Assembly: GCF_024158145.1 (NCBI RefSeq)
Contig: NZ_JAMYXM010000002.1
Location: 434,001 to 498,000 of the forward strand
Source: Notoacmeibacter sp. MSK16QG-6
Lineage (GTDB): Bacteria > Pseudomonadota > Alphaproteobacteria > Rhizobiales > Rhizobiaceae
DNA length: 64,000 nucleotides
Direction of reading: 5' to 3'
Notes under the pieces: generated by a model
What the model saw: the letters and a program-made list of their open reading frames with translations, nothing else
Databases searched by the model: none
What the model was told of the DNA's origin: nothing
Position numbers and translations under genes: made by a program
Shown here: positions 11,606 through 19,526 of the stretch, in pieces
Layout: every line of letters begins with the position of its first letter
How positions within the stretch are numbered: position 1 is the stretch's first letter

Positions 11606-13276
11606 TCAATCCGCCGCCAAGACTGCCTCGTTTTCGGGGCCGAATTCCGGCTGTACGCCAAGAAGCGGCGCGGATCGCAAAATAATATCGGCAACCGTCG
11701 GTGCAGCGTTCGACCCGGCTGTTACTCCGCCGCCCTCAGGCGGAGCCTTGGGCTCGTCCAGCGTGACGAATACGATGTATCGCGGATTGTCCATGGGAAA
11801 GGCCGCGAGGAAATCGTTATAGCGTTTGGTCTTTGAATAGCGGCCGTTGACGACTTTCTCTGCCGTGCCGGTTTTGCCGCCGACATTATAGCCCGGCACT
11901 TCAGCCCGCCTGCCGGAACCTTTCTCGACATTCAGCCGGAAGAGGTAGCGCATGTTGGCGCTCGTCTCCGGCTTGATGACCTGTTTGGCTTCACCCAAAG
12001 CTTCGTCGATACTGCGGCGCTTGAAGGTCGGTTGAAGAAGACGGCCGCCATTCATCAAGGCCGCTGCAGCGGTCGCCGTTTGAAGCGGCGTCGTCGAAAG
12101 CCCGTGTCCGAAGGCAATCGTGAGCGAATTGATACGTTTCCACTCATTTGGATATTGCGGCTTTCCGACCTCCGGGATCTCCAGATCCATCTTGTCCATC
12201 ACGCCCATCTTTTCGAGAAAAGCGCGATGGTGATCGATGCCAAGCTGATCGGCGAGCTTGGCGGTGCCGATGTTGGAAGAGAATATGAAAACTTCCGGCA
12301 ACGTCAGTGGACGGTATTTGCCGTGAAAATCGCCGATGGCGAATCGCCCCACCCGCAATTTCTGGCTGGCGTCGACAATCGAGCCCATATGTACGATGCC
12401 TGAATCCAGCGCCATGGCTAACGTCAGCGCCTTGAAAGACGATCCCATCTCATAGACGCCAGACGTCATACGGTTGAGACGATCCGGCGCCTGCTGGTCG
12501 TGCGGATCGTTGAGATCGTAGTCGGGCAGCGAGGAAAGAGCGACGATTTCACCCGTCAGTGCGTCCAGAACGACGCCCGCAGCGCCTATGCAGCTATAAC
12601 GCTCCATCGCGTGGTCGAGCGCGTCGCGCAGGACGTGCTGAACACGCAGATCGATAGACGTGCGAACCGGCTCGAGGCTCTCCGCTTTCGCAAGACCGGC
12701 AGCGCGCAATTGCTCGAGGCCGCTTGCATCGAGCCATTTTTCCAACCCCGCAATGCCGCGTCCATCCGCGCTCGTCAGGCCGAGCACATGGGCAGCCGTC
12801 GCCCCGCCCGGATAGAACCGCTTCTTCTCCGGCTCGAATTTGATTCCTGCCAGACCGAGGTCGTGAATGGCTGACTGTTGCCGAGGCGTCAGATCGCGGC
12901 GAAGGCGAATATACTTGGCCGAACTGGTCAGCCGGCGTCGGGTCGATTCATAGCTAAGGTCCGGCAGAACGGTGCGCAGCCTTTCTACCACCTCATCAGG
13001 ATCGCCGATCCTGTGAGGCTCGGCGAAAAGCGAAGCCGTTCGGATATCGGTCGCCAGCACCTGGCCGTTCCGGTCAAGAATATCGGGCCGCGCCATCTGT
13101 GCGGCGCGCGGAATGGAACCGGTAATCTCCCCTTCCTGCATGGCAATTTGGACAATACGGCCGCCCATCACACCATACACGACGACGAAGACACCCATCA
13201 TCATGGCCACCCTACCACGGGTCCGACCGCCACCTTTTTTGCCGAGTCCGTCGATCTGGATCGCCGCTTCGCTCAT
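11606..13276 (-). CDS. ftsI: Penicillin-binding protein 3, division transpeptidase FtsI
   Basis: Class B PBP that cross-links septal peptidoglycan. The 556-aa protein has a short cytoplasmic tail, one membrane anchor (about residues 24-45), a PBP dimerisation domain, and a transpeptidase domain with all three motifs in order: SxxK as SSFK in YEMGSSFKALTLA, SxN as SSN in FSSNIGTAKLAD, and KTG in GGKTGTAEKV. It starts 4 bp inside the ftsL stop. In the cluster it partners with ftsL and ftsW. Confidence 0.97.
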   Translation of the reverse strand: MSEAAIQIDGLGKKGGGRTRGRVAMMMGVFVVVYGVMGGRIVQIAMQEGEITGSIPRAAQMARPDILDRNGQVLATDIRTASLFAEPHRIGDPDEVVERLRTVLPDLSYESTRRRLTSSAKYIRLRRDLTPRQQSAIHDLGLAGIKFEPEKKRFYPGGATAAHVLGLTSADGRGIAGLEKWLDASGLEQLRAAGLAKAESLEPVRTSIDLRVQHVLRDALDHAMERYSCIGAAGVVLDALTGEIVALSSLPDYDLNDPHDQQAPDRLNRMTSGVYEMGSSFKALTLAMALDSGIVHMGSIVDASQKLRVGRFAIGDFHGKYRPLTLPEVFIFSSNIGTAKLADQLGIDHHRAFLEKMGVMDKMDLEIPEVGKPQYPNEWKRINSLTIAFGHGLSTTPLQTATAAAALMNGGRLLQPTFKRRSIDEALGEAKQVIKPETSANMRYLFRLNVEKGSGRRAEVPGYNVGGKTGTAEKVVNGRYSKTKRYNDFLAAFPMDNPRYIVFVTLDEPKAPPEGGGVTAGSNAAPTVADIILRSAPLLGVQPEFGPENEAVLAAD

Positions 13277-13677
13277 TGCCCCGCCTCCTGCGGGATCGAG
13301 CCGGTCATCAGAGCGTCATGGCTAAGATTGTCGCGACCCAAAATGGCAAGCGCCTCGTCCAACCCTTCCTCGCTTGTGTTATCCAGCGGGCGCGGCGGCA
13401 ATTGTTCCACACGCGCATACTGGTCAGGCCGCAAAGGCTCCAGCGGCAATTGCGATTTGAAGGTTTCGAGATGCGCCTGCAGACGATGCGGTTGCGTCAT
13501 CAGGCTCCAGTCGGTTTCGAGAATTTCAATGGCGTTCTTGCGCCGTTGAATCTCCCGCTCGACACTGGCGATCTCCTCCAGCGTCGTATCCGTACGATGC
13601 TTGGCGGTATAGGTATATCCAACAGCGTAAACGATGATGGCGATCATCAGCATGTCGCGCAGGCGAAACATTTTCAT
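13273..13677 (-). CDS. ftsL: Cell-division protein FtsL
   Basis: Small bitopic divisome protein. The 134-aa sequence has a short N-terminus, a hydrophobic segment at about residues 8-23 ([16 protein letters not shown]), then a helical stretch ([23 protein letters not shown]) that should form the leucine-zipper-like coiled coil, and the alphaproteobacterial [14 protein letters not shown] motif. Both ends overlap neighbours by 4 bp (rsmH upstream, ftsI downstream). FtsL proteins are poorly conserved, so position and the TQPHRLQ motif carry the call. Confidence 0.92.
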   Translation of the reverse strand: MKMFRLRDMLMIAIIVYAVGYTYTAKHRTDTTLEEIASVEREIQRRKNAIEILETDWSLMTQPHRLQAHLETFKSQLPLEPLRPDQYARVEQLPPRPLDNTSEEGLDEALAILGRDNLSHDALMTGSIPQEAGQ

Positions 13678-14699
13678 CGCCGATCTCCTGCAATCCGTAG
13701 GGCATGAACATCCGGCAGCCCGAGCATCTTGCGATTCTCGATGGGCCGGGCGGGGGCATGGGTACGCCGTGCGGCGCGCAACCGCGCCGAGCGAGCGCGA
13801 GGATTTGCGGCGGATTCGGTATCCGAAGCCGATATCGCTCCACCGATTTTCTCGAAAGTCGGCATCGGTCCATCCGTTACCGGCATGTGCCGTGACACCG
13901 CTGGCGCTTCCGAACGGGTCTGCATGAAGCGTTTGACGATGCGATCCTCGAGCGAGTGAAAGGTGACCACCACCAATCGTCCGCCCGGCTTGAGGATACG
14001 TTCCGCAGCCTCCAGCGCCGAGACAAGCTCGCCCAACTCATCGTTCACGAAAATGCGCAGCCCCTGAAAAGAGCGTGTCGCCGGATGAATTCGTTCATGC
14101 GCGCGGCGCGGCATGAGATCGGCGATGGCTTTTGCGAGATCGCCGGTTCGCGTGAATGGCTGCTCTTCGCGTCGCTGGCCGATCATCCGGGCCACGCGCG
14201 ACGCCTGTTTCTCTTCGCCTAAAAGTCCGAAGATGCGCGTCAGATCCTTTACGTCCGCGCTGTTAACGACATCGGCAGCAGAGAGGCCACTTTGCGCCAT
14301 ACGCATATCGAGCGGCCCATCGGACTGGAAGGAAAAGCCCCGCTCGGCCTGATCCAACTGCATGGAAGAAACGCCGATATCCAGAACAATCCCGTCGAGC
14401 GGCTCGGAAACATAATCGTCCAGATCGCCGAAATTGCCGGCGACAAAACGAAAGCGCTTGCCAAATTCCCTGGAAATAGCCTCAGCCGTGTCGGCAACAT
14501 CCGGGTCGCGATCCATCGCGATAAGATGCGCGCCGCATTCGAGTATCGCCCGACTGTAACCACCCGCCCCGAATGTTCCATCAAGCATGGTCTCGCCGGT
14601 TTGCGGCGCCAGCTTTTCAATGACCTCTAAGAGGAGAACCGGAATGTGGCGGGCCGGTCCGCCGGGAAAAGACAGTGCGTCTTCGTGGCCCGCCATCAT
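13674..14699 (-). CDS. rsmH: 16S rRNA m4C1402 methyltransferase
   Basis: RsmH (MraW) N4-methylates C1402 of 16S rRNA using SAM. The 341-aa protein has [17 protein letters not shown] at its N-terminus, the SAM motif [28 protein letters not shown], the [15 protein letters not shown] run, and [13 protein letters not shown] near the end. The frame is open for 180 codons further upstream, but the ATG at 14699 (followed directly by a second ATG) overlaps the mraZ stop by 4 bp and gives the normal family length. It heads the overlapping rsmH-ftsL-ftsI series. Confidence 0.97.
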   Translation of the reverse strand: MMAGHEDALSFPGGPARHIPVLLLEVIEKLAPQTGETMLDGTFGAGGYSRAILECGAHLIAMDRDPDVADTAEAISREFGKRFRFVAGNFGDLDDYVSEPLDGIVLDIGVSSMQLDQAERGFSFQSDGPLDMRMAQSGLSAADVVNSADVKDLTRIFGLLGEEKQASRVARMIGQRREEQPFTRTGDLAKAIADLMPRRAHERIHPATRSFQGLRIFVNDELGELVSALEAAERILKPGGRLVVVTFHSLEDRIVKRFMQTRSEAPAVSRHMPVTDGPMPTFEKIGGAISASDTESAANPRARSARLRAARRTHAPARPIENRKMLGLPDVHALRIAGDRR

Positions 14700-15157
14700 T
14701 CCATCCGCTCCTGACCGCGCGCATTCTGCCGCATGGCCAGGAGACGCTGCCGAACCGCCCTCGTATGCGCTTCGGCCTGCTTCGGATCCCACATCTGGAA
14801 AAAACGCCCCCGCCCGATAAACGCCACCTCGTCGGTGATACCGGTATGCTCCCTCACGAAATCCGTCACGACGACACGCCCTTCCTTGTCCAGTTTCAGG
14901 AAGGCGCCGTCGCCATGAATGAAGAAACTCATATCGTCCGCACTGCCGAGAAAAGGGTCTTCCATCTCGATCCGCTGTTCGTAACGATCCAGAAGATCGG
15001 GTCCACCCACGTCCATGGCCGGACAGTCGAGCGCCCGCAGCGCGTAGAGTTCCTGAGTGTTGAGAGATGTAAGAACGGCGCGGAAATGGGCCGGAACCGA
15101 AACCCGCCCCTTGGCGTCGATCCGGTTGATGGCATTGGAAAGAAAACGCTCTGCCAC
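14696..15157 (-). CDS. mraZ: MraZ, AbrB-like regulator of the division cluster
   Basis: DNA-binding protein with two SpoVT/AbrB-like domains that represses its own dcw operon in gammaproteobacteria. The 153-aa sequence begins with [22 protein letters not shown] (first domain, residues 5-26) and has the second copy at about 80-130 ([22 protein letters not shown]). The start is a GTG at 15157 with GAGG upstream. It is the first gene of the cluster; three TGGGN boxes about 190 bp upstream are its likely operator. Confidence 0.95.
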   Translation of the reverse strand: MAERFLSNAINRIDAKGRVSVPAHFRAVLTSLNTQELYALRALDCPAMDVGGPDLLDRYEQRIEMEDPFLGSADDMSFFIHGDGAFLKLDKEGRVVVTDFVREHTGITDEVAFIGRGRFFQMWDPKQAEAHTRAVRQRLLAMRQNARGQERME

Positions 15158-15348
15158 CGAACGACCTCACCCTCGTATCCCCGCTCGAAAACCGTGCTTC
15201 CCCGACCGCCGTGCGCCCGTTTGCAGCACGCCGCTCCACGAATGACTGAAAAACGCGATTCCCAATCGAATCAGTAGTTTAAAACCCTGCGCAGCTGCCC
15301 CATTCTGCACCGGGATACCATCACTCTGACACTGCAAAAGAGCTAACA

Positions 15349-15373
15349 TGGGCATTTATGGGCGTCAATGGGA
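15349..15373. promoter_or_regulatory. Three TGGGN boxes, probable MraZ operator
   Basis: On the plus strand TGGGC, TGGGC and TGGGA start at 15349, 15359 and 15369, separated by exactly 5 bp each. MraZ in gammaproteobacteria is known to bind TGGGN direct repeats with 5-bp spacers upstream of mraZ. The spacing match is exact and the site is in the mraZ promoter region. The boxes read TGGGN on the strand opposite to mraZ, which I cannot compare with the reference orientation from memory. Confidence 0.75.
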
Positions 15374-15542
15374 AGCCTTCGTTTAGTCGACGTAAATTAG
15401 ACTAGTGTGATAGATCGCCGGGACGTTCTTCACTGTTCATAAACCAAGTGGATTAAGGATTTCTTAGTGGGTCGGTTCTGGCACAGACAAGTGAGCGCAA
15501 TCGCCCATATCCCCGACCGAATTCGCACTGAAGTGAGATAAA

Positions 15543-15556
15543 GCGTTGAAAAACGC
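15543..15556 (-). terminator. Hairpin downstream of rnpB
   Basis: GCGTT/AACGC stem with a 4-base loop, followed on the minus strand by TTTAT. It sits about 33 bp past the 3' end of rnpB and is the only terminator-like structure there. The stem is short (5 bp), so the call is tentative. Confidence 0.45.
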
Positions 15557-15588
15557 AAGGTGTGGGAGAGCGACCCATGACAGGAAAT

Positions 15589-16001
15589 GTCAGCCGGCCT
15601 GTAAGCCGGGTTCTGTACGTCGCCACCGTGTGATGACGAAGCAGTGACCATTCATCTTGGGCCGTCCTTACGAAAGGCCTCAAGCAACCAACCCGGATAG
15701 CGAAAGCGGAAACGCTCTGGCGCCGTAGCGCCGTGCCATCCCTATTCGGTTTTGCTCCCGGTGGGGTTTACCATGCCGCTTCCGTTGCCGGTCGCGCGGT
15801 GCGCTCTTGCCACACCCTTTCACCCTTACCCGAACCTGTCGCCCGCAAAAGCGAACACAAGCCGGGCGGTCTGCTTTCTGTGGCACTGTCCCTGGGGTCG
15901 CCCCCGCCGGGTGTTACCCGGCACCGTGTTTCCGTGGAGCCCGGACTTTCCTCACCGGCCGCCTTTCGGCATTGGACGGTGCGGTCACCCGGCCGACTGA
16001 C
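15589..16001 (-). ncRNA. rnpB: RNase P RNA, class A
   Basis: Catalytic RNA that removes tRNA 5' leaders. On the minus strand the conserved core GAGGAAAGTCCGGGCTCC lies at about 15953-15936, followed by the ACGGTGCCGGGTAACACCCGGC region; the 3' part ends with GAACCCGGCTTACAGGCCGG. The ends come from helix P1: GTCAGTCGGCC (16001-15991) pairs with GGCCGGCTGAC (15599-15589) with one G-U. The resulting length, about 413 nt, is usual for alphaproteobacteria. Location directly upstream of the mraZ cluster is also common in rhizobia. Confidence 0.96.
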
Positions 16002-16046
16002 GTCGCTGATGTAGGCTGTAACGGTGTCGATGTCCACGCAGCAGAA

Positions 16047-16075
16047 GGCCCGCTTCGCCATCGGCGAAACGGGCC
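16047..16075 (-). terminator. Inverted repeat after the lytic transglycosylase gene
   Basis: Stem of GGCCCG and TTCGCC (one mismatch between) pairing with GGCGAA and CGGGCC around an ATC loop, 24 bp downstream of the transglycosylase stop on the minus strand. The following minus-strand bases are only modestly T-rich, so termination may be imperfect or rho-assisted. Confidence 0.55.
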
Positions 16076-16098
16076 ATGCAATATTCGAATTGTCTCGA

Positions 16099-16719
16099 TC
16101 AGGCGCCGAGAAGACGCTTCACCTTTTGGCAGTAACGCTTGGAGACCGGATTCATCTTCTTGGCGCCATGGCCGGCATTATACTTCAGAATGGTTCCGCA
16201 GGTGGAACCGCCGCCGAGCTTATGCGCCTTCGCCAGATAGGCGACGCCAAAGCGAATATTGGTGGCTGGATCGTAGAGATCCTTGGTCTTCCCCTTGAAG
16301 CCCATCATCGCAGCAGTAGCCGGCTTGATCTGCATGAGGCCGACCTCGCCGGCAGCGCCTGTCGCATCGGGACGGAAGCTGCTCTCGACCTGGATGACAG
16401 CTTTGACGAGCGAAGCAGGAACGCCGTGCTTCTGGGCTTCCTGATCGATGATCGATCCGAATTTCGAATCGGCAGACTTTTTGGCATGGCTTGGCTTAGC
16501 GGAAGCTTTGGCTGTCTCGGTTTCCGCACCGGGGCCGCCCTGGACACCTTTCTTCAGCGCAGCGGCCAATGAGTCTGCGGCAGGTGAAGATTTTTTATCG
16601 AATTTTTCCGCGAAATGGCTGACGCCTGGCAGTTTCTCGGAAGAGGTTTCGGCGCTCGCAGGCACACTGATCAAGGCAGCGGCAAGAATCGCCACCGTCG
16701 CACCGGTAACTTTAAGCAT
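16099..16719 (-). CDS. Periplasmic lytic transglycosylase (SLT family)
   Basis: Cleaves MurNAc-GlcNAc bonds of peptidoglycan with 1,6-anhydro product formation. The 206-aa protein has a signal peptide (residues 1-23, cut after ASA), a low-complexity linker rich in Lys, Ala and Ser (about 25-85), and a C-terminal lysozyme-like SLT domain with the catalytic Glu112 in VIQVESSFRP and the GEVGLMQIKPATA motif, ending with LKYNAGHG. It stands alone between rnpB and the ampD-like gene, with its own downstream inverted repeat. Family certain; the exact subtype is not. Confidence 0.9.
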   Translation of the reverse strand: MLKVTGATVAILAAALISVPASAETSSEKLPGVSHFAEKFDKKSSPAADSLAAALKKGVQGGPGAETETAKASAKPSHAKKSADSKFGSIIDQEAQKHGVPASLVKAVIQVESSFRPDATGAAGEVGLMQIKPATAAMMGFKGKTKDLYDPATNIRFGVAYLAKAHKLGGGSTCGTILKYNAGHGAKKMNPVSKRYCQKVKRLLGA

Positions 16720-16931
16720 GATCTCTCATTCACTGTTGCGCAGCGTACCGCTTGGGAGAACCGCTCAATGAGCGTCGTTTCGGTCTGCTGCTTGCCCCAC
16801 ATCCAGCGACAACATCGTGCCGCCGATAACGAGGTGATGTTTCGCAACGCACCTGCACCGAAATTGGGCAAAGTCATTCACGAAATGTAACAGCGATCAC
16901 ATCAACGGAACCCGGCCCGCTGGCGAAAAGC

Positions 16932-17690
16932 TCACGATGCGCTCTTTGCCTTGCGTGCCAAGCGGTAGAGCCGATCAATGGTCTGTTTGTCGGCCAGACC
17001 ATTGATACAACTTTGGCGGTAGTGCATCTGAAAAGATGCAATCAAAGTCCGGGTACGCTCGTCATATTCGCCGGTCACTGCCACATCGTAGCCATAGAGT
17101 GACAGGAGCCCCTGGACCGCTTTGATGGGCTGACCGCGTTCACCGGGACCGAGCAGGGTCGGCCCGCCCGCCTCTCCGCCATCGTCGTAAAGTCCGACTC
17201 CTCGTTCGGCCAATATCCTCCAGGGGAAATGCTCGCCCGGATCGATCTTGCGTCCCGGCGCGACATCGGAGTGGCCGAGCACGTGGTGCGCGAGAATTTG
17301 GTGGCGCTCGATAACGTCGAGACACAAACCGATGACCACGTCTATTTGCGCTGACGGATAAGGCGGCAACCCCGCCGGGTGGCCGCCATTGACGATCTCG
17401 ATACCGATGGACCGCGAATTGACGTCGCGCTCGCCTTCCCAGCAAGAGGCGCCCGCGTGCCACGCCCGCATGGCCTCTGGCACCATCTGAACGACCCGCC
17501 CATCCTCGTGGACGATGTAATGAGAGGAGACGTTGCTTTCGGGGTGACAGAGGCGGCCTTCTGCCTCCTCGCCACTACTCATTCCGGTATAATGCAGCAG
17601 CAGGATATCTGGGCGAACGCCATTCGCGCGAGGTCCGCAATTGGGTGAGGGTCGAACCCTTGCTCCGCGATAATCTGCGGCAAAGCTCAT
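16932..17690 (-). CDS. ampD: 1,6-anhydro-N-acetylmuramyl-L-alanine amidase, AmpD-like
   Basis: Zinc amidase that releases the stem peptide from anhydromuropeptides in wall recycling. The 252-aa protein has no signal peptide, matching a cytoplasmic AmpD. Zinc ligands appear as His33 (LLLHYTGM), His140 and Asp150 (VLGHSDVAPGRKIDPG), with Glu98 in IGIEIVNGG. A C-terminal PG_binding_1-type domain (about 185-248, with IKAVQGLLSLYGYDVAVTG) is present, as in many rhizobial homologues and unlike E. coli AmpD. It overlaps the upstream TerB/J-domain gene by 4 bp, so the two are probably one operon. Confidence 0.9.
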   Translation of the reverse strand: MSFAADYRGARVRPSPNCGPRANGVRPDILLLHYTGMSSGEEAEGRLCHPESNVSSHYIVHEDGRVVQMVPEAMRAWHAGASCWEGERDVNSRSIGIEIVNGGHPAGLPPYPSAQIDVVIGLCLDVIERHQILAHHVLGHSDVAPGRKIDPGEHFPWRILAERGVGLYDDGGEAGGPTLLGPGERGQPIKAVQGLLSLYGYDVAVTGEYDERTRTLIASFQMHYRQSCINGLADKQTIDRLYRLARKAKSAS

Positions 17691-18430
17691 GCCCGGCGAT
17701 TCTCAGACACGGAGCGGACTTCCTCGATAGCCGACATCGCGGAGTTAAGAGCGGCCATACGCTGATTGGCAATTTCGAGAAATTCCTCGGGGACACCGCG
17801 CGCCACCATGAAATCGGGGTGCCACTGGCGCGCCAGTTCGCGATACCTTCGCTGCACCTCCTGCCAGGAAGCATCGGCTGACAGACCGAGGACCGCATAT
17901 GGATCGGCCTCGCCAAGCGACACGTGACGCGCGGCGATCGTATCGAAGGCCGCGTCCGAAAAGCCGAAGATCGATCCGACGACACGCAGGAAATCCAGTT
18001 CGCGCTCGTGCAGCACCCCATCGGCCTTGGCGATATGGAATAGCCCGTCCAATACGTCTTCGGTCAGGGGCGTTGCGCTTTCGCGCCCATCGCCATCACC
18101 GCAAAGCTCTGCCATCTGGCTGGCATACGCTTCGAATCCCGCGACATCCTGTTGCGCCAGTTCATAAAGACGAAAAACGTTCCGTGTTTCGGATTCGGGA
18201 ATTTCGAAAATTTGCTGGAAGGCGGTCACTTCCGACTGGGTCACGACCCCGTCCGCCTTGGCCATCTTTGCCGAAAGCGCGATCATGGCCACTGAGAAAG
18301 CCACCTTGCGTCGATTTTCCGGATCGCCTGCAAAAAACGAGCGGAACATCTCCGCCATGAACAGCAGAATGCTCTCCGCATGAGAGGGCATGCGCCGTAT
18401 CAGTTCACCGAGAGAAGACCATACATTCAT
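17687..18430 (-). CDS. TerB-J-domain protein (DjlA-like co-chaperone)
   Basis: The 247-aa protein joins an N-terminal TerB-like helical domain (about residues 40-170; acidic repeats AKADGVVTQSE and AKADGVLHERE) to a C-terminal J domain (177-245) with the HPD motif at 204-206, so it should stimulate a DnaK ATPase. Unlike E. coli DjlA there is no obvious N-terminal membrane anchor. The TerB-DnaJ pairing next to an AmpD amidase recurs in rhizobia, but its function is not known to me. The coupled overlap with ampD suggests a link to envelope or wall recycling. Confidence 0.88.
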   Translation of the reverse strand: MNVWSSLGELIRRMPSHAESILLFMAEMFRSFFAGDPENRRKVAFSVAMIALSAKMAKADGVVTQSEVTAFQQIFEIPESETRNVFRLYELAQQDVAGFEAYASQMAELCGDGDGRESATPLTEDVLDGLFHIAKADGVLHERELDFLRVVGSIFGFSDAAFDTIAARHVSLGEADPYAVLGLSADASWQEVQRRYRELARQWHPDFMVARGVPEEFLEIANQRMAALNSAMSAIEEVRSVSENRRA

Positions 18431-18485
18431 AGCGCGCCTTGTAGCCTTGGCGAGCCAAAGCGCAAAGGATCACATGCGATGGTGA

Positions 18486-18514
18486 CAAAAAAGCCGGCCT
18501 TCAGACCGGCTTTT
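18486..18514 (-). terminator. Intrinsic terminator after the lipoprotein at 18539
   Basis: Minus strand: GCCGGTCT and AGGCCGGC arms (one G-U) followed by six T. It lies 25 bp after the lipoprotein stop. The A-run on the other side could also let it act on the plus strand. Confidence 0.8.
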
Positions 18515-18538
18515 CTGCTTATCGAACGATGGGGATTG

Positions 18539-18829
18539 TCAATTGGCCGGTTCGGTGGTCGTTCCGTCCATGCCATCGGCCGACTCGCCTTCCTCCGGCT
18601 GAAGGGTCAGATCGCTCGGCACTGTCGCCTCGCCGGATTGAGACCCATCTGGCTGAGCCATGTTATCGGGCTGCTGTGGCGAAGCCTGCATCGTATCGTC
18701 GGTCGGGGCAACCGGCTGCGTTTCTTCCACCGTGCTCTGAGTGGTGACCTCATCGGTACCGGAGTCCGAGCATGCAGCCAGACCAAGCACGGCGAGAGCA
18801 GAAACGCCTGAAATGAGAAGATTCTTCAT
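18539..18829 (-). CDS. Small acidic lipoprotein, function unknown
   Basis: The 96-aa protein starts MKNLLISGVSALAVLGLAAC; the lipobox LGLAAC places the lipidated Cys at residue 20. The remainder is hydrophilic, rich in Thr, Glu, Gln, Asp and Pro, with no fold I recognise. I prefer this ATG over a start 30 codons upstream because the signal peptide begins here. The signal sequence closely resembles that of the lipoprotein encoded just upstream (18978-19367), so the two may be paralogues at the N-terminus. Each has its own terminator. Confidence 0.8.
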   Translation of the reverse strand: MKNLLISGVSALAVLGLAACSDSGTDEVTTQSTVEETQPVAPTDDTMQASPQQPDNMAQPDGSQSGEATVPSDLTLQPEEGESADGMDGTTTEPAN

Positions 18830-18865
18830 AGGAAAAAGTCCTTTTCTATTCCATTCGAGACCGAC

Positions 18866-18901
18866 ACAAAAAGTCGGCCCCGGCGCTGAAACGCCGAGGC
18901 C
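18866..18901 (-). terminator. Intrinsic terminator after the lipoprotein at 18978
   Basis: Ten-bp arms (plus-strand 18876-18885 and 18892-18901, one G-U pair) around a 6-base loop; on the minus strand they are followed by GACTTTTT. It lies about 77 bp past the stop of the upstream lipoprotein gene and before the start of the next one. Confidence 0.7.
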
Positions 18902-18977
18902 GCCATTCCGTTCAATCACGAAATGCTAATATACAGAAACCGGGATTGAGATGAGAGCCTTACTCTCGCCACATCGC

Positions 18978-19367
18978 TCAGTTGGCGGTCGAAGAATTTT
19001 CCTCCAGCGGCGGCTCTTCATCGTTACCATCCGTGGCGTTCTCGATGGATTCGCCTGCACTCTCGGCTGCCGCTTCCGCTGCATCGGCGGCGTTTTCGGC
19101 AGCGTCGGCAGCGTCTTCCGCGGCCTCGGACGCATTCTGGGCGGCATCCTCGGCGGCGGCTTCGGCATCTGCCGCTGCGTCGGATGCGGCGGCTTCAGCA
19201 TCATTTGCAGCATCCTCGATGACCTGCTCGGTGTCTGACGCCGTCTCGTCCACGGATCGCTCGACATCGACATTTTCAGTCTCGACAATCTCGTCATTGT
19301 CATCGCCACATGCGGCCAGACCAAAGAGGGCGATGGCGGAAATCGAAGCAAGCAAAAGCTTTTTCAT
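18978..19367 (-). CDS. Alanine/acid-repeat lipoprotein, function unknown
   Basis: The 129-aa protein has a signal peptide MKKLLLASISAIALFGLAAC with lipidated Cys20. Residues of about 45-115 are almost only Ala, Glu, Asp and Asn in short imperfect repeats of the AAEDAADAAENAAD type, expected to form a long amphipathic acidic helix. The upstream frame extension (45 codons) is rejected because the signal peptide sets the start. No conserved domain recognised. A structural role at the outer membrane, or in binding cations or wall, is only a guess. Confidence 0.82.
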   Translation of the reverse strand: MKKLLLASISAIALFGLAACGDDNDEIVETENVDVERSVDETASDTEQVIEDAANDAEAAASDAAADAEAAAEDAAQNASEAAEDAADAAENAADAAEAAAESAGESIENATDGNDEEPPLEENSSTAN

Positions 19368-19526
19368 GATGATTTTTCCTTCTCGAAATATAGAAATCAC
19401 AGCCACCAAACGCCCCTTCCTCCATTTCGTTTCAAGCTTGGACAAGAATCTCTTCCCACCGTCTGGACATGAGGCCGGAGCCCATGGCCAAAGAGAGCGC
19501 ACATACGCAAGCAGGAACCCAACCGC

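Larger units (their letters stand above)
15158..15588. other. Gene-free stretch between mraZ and rnpB
   Basis: About 430 bp with no credible gene. It should hold the promoter of the division cluster (reading left), the TGGGN boxes at 15349-15373, and at its right end a short hairpin that probably terminates rnpB. A possible -35 (TTGACG, minus strand 15368-15363) lies inside the boxes, with TAGCTC 17 bp further as a poor -10. Short open frames here encode no recognisable protein. Confidence 0.6.

Noticed and set aside
15430-15683. Short minus-strand frames between mraZ and rnpB
   Set aside because: They overlap the 3' end of RNase P RNA and have no family resemblance.
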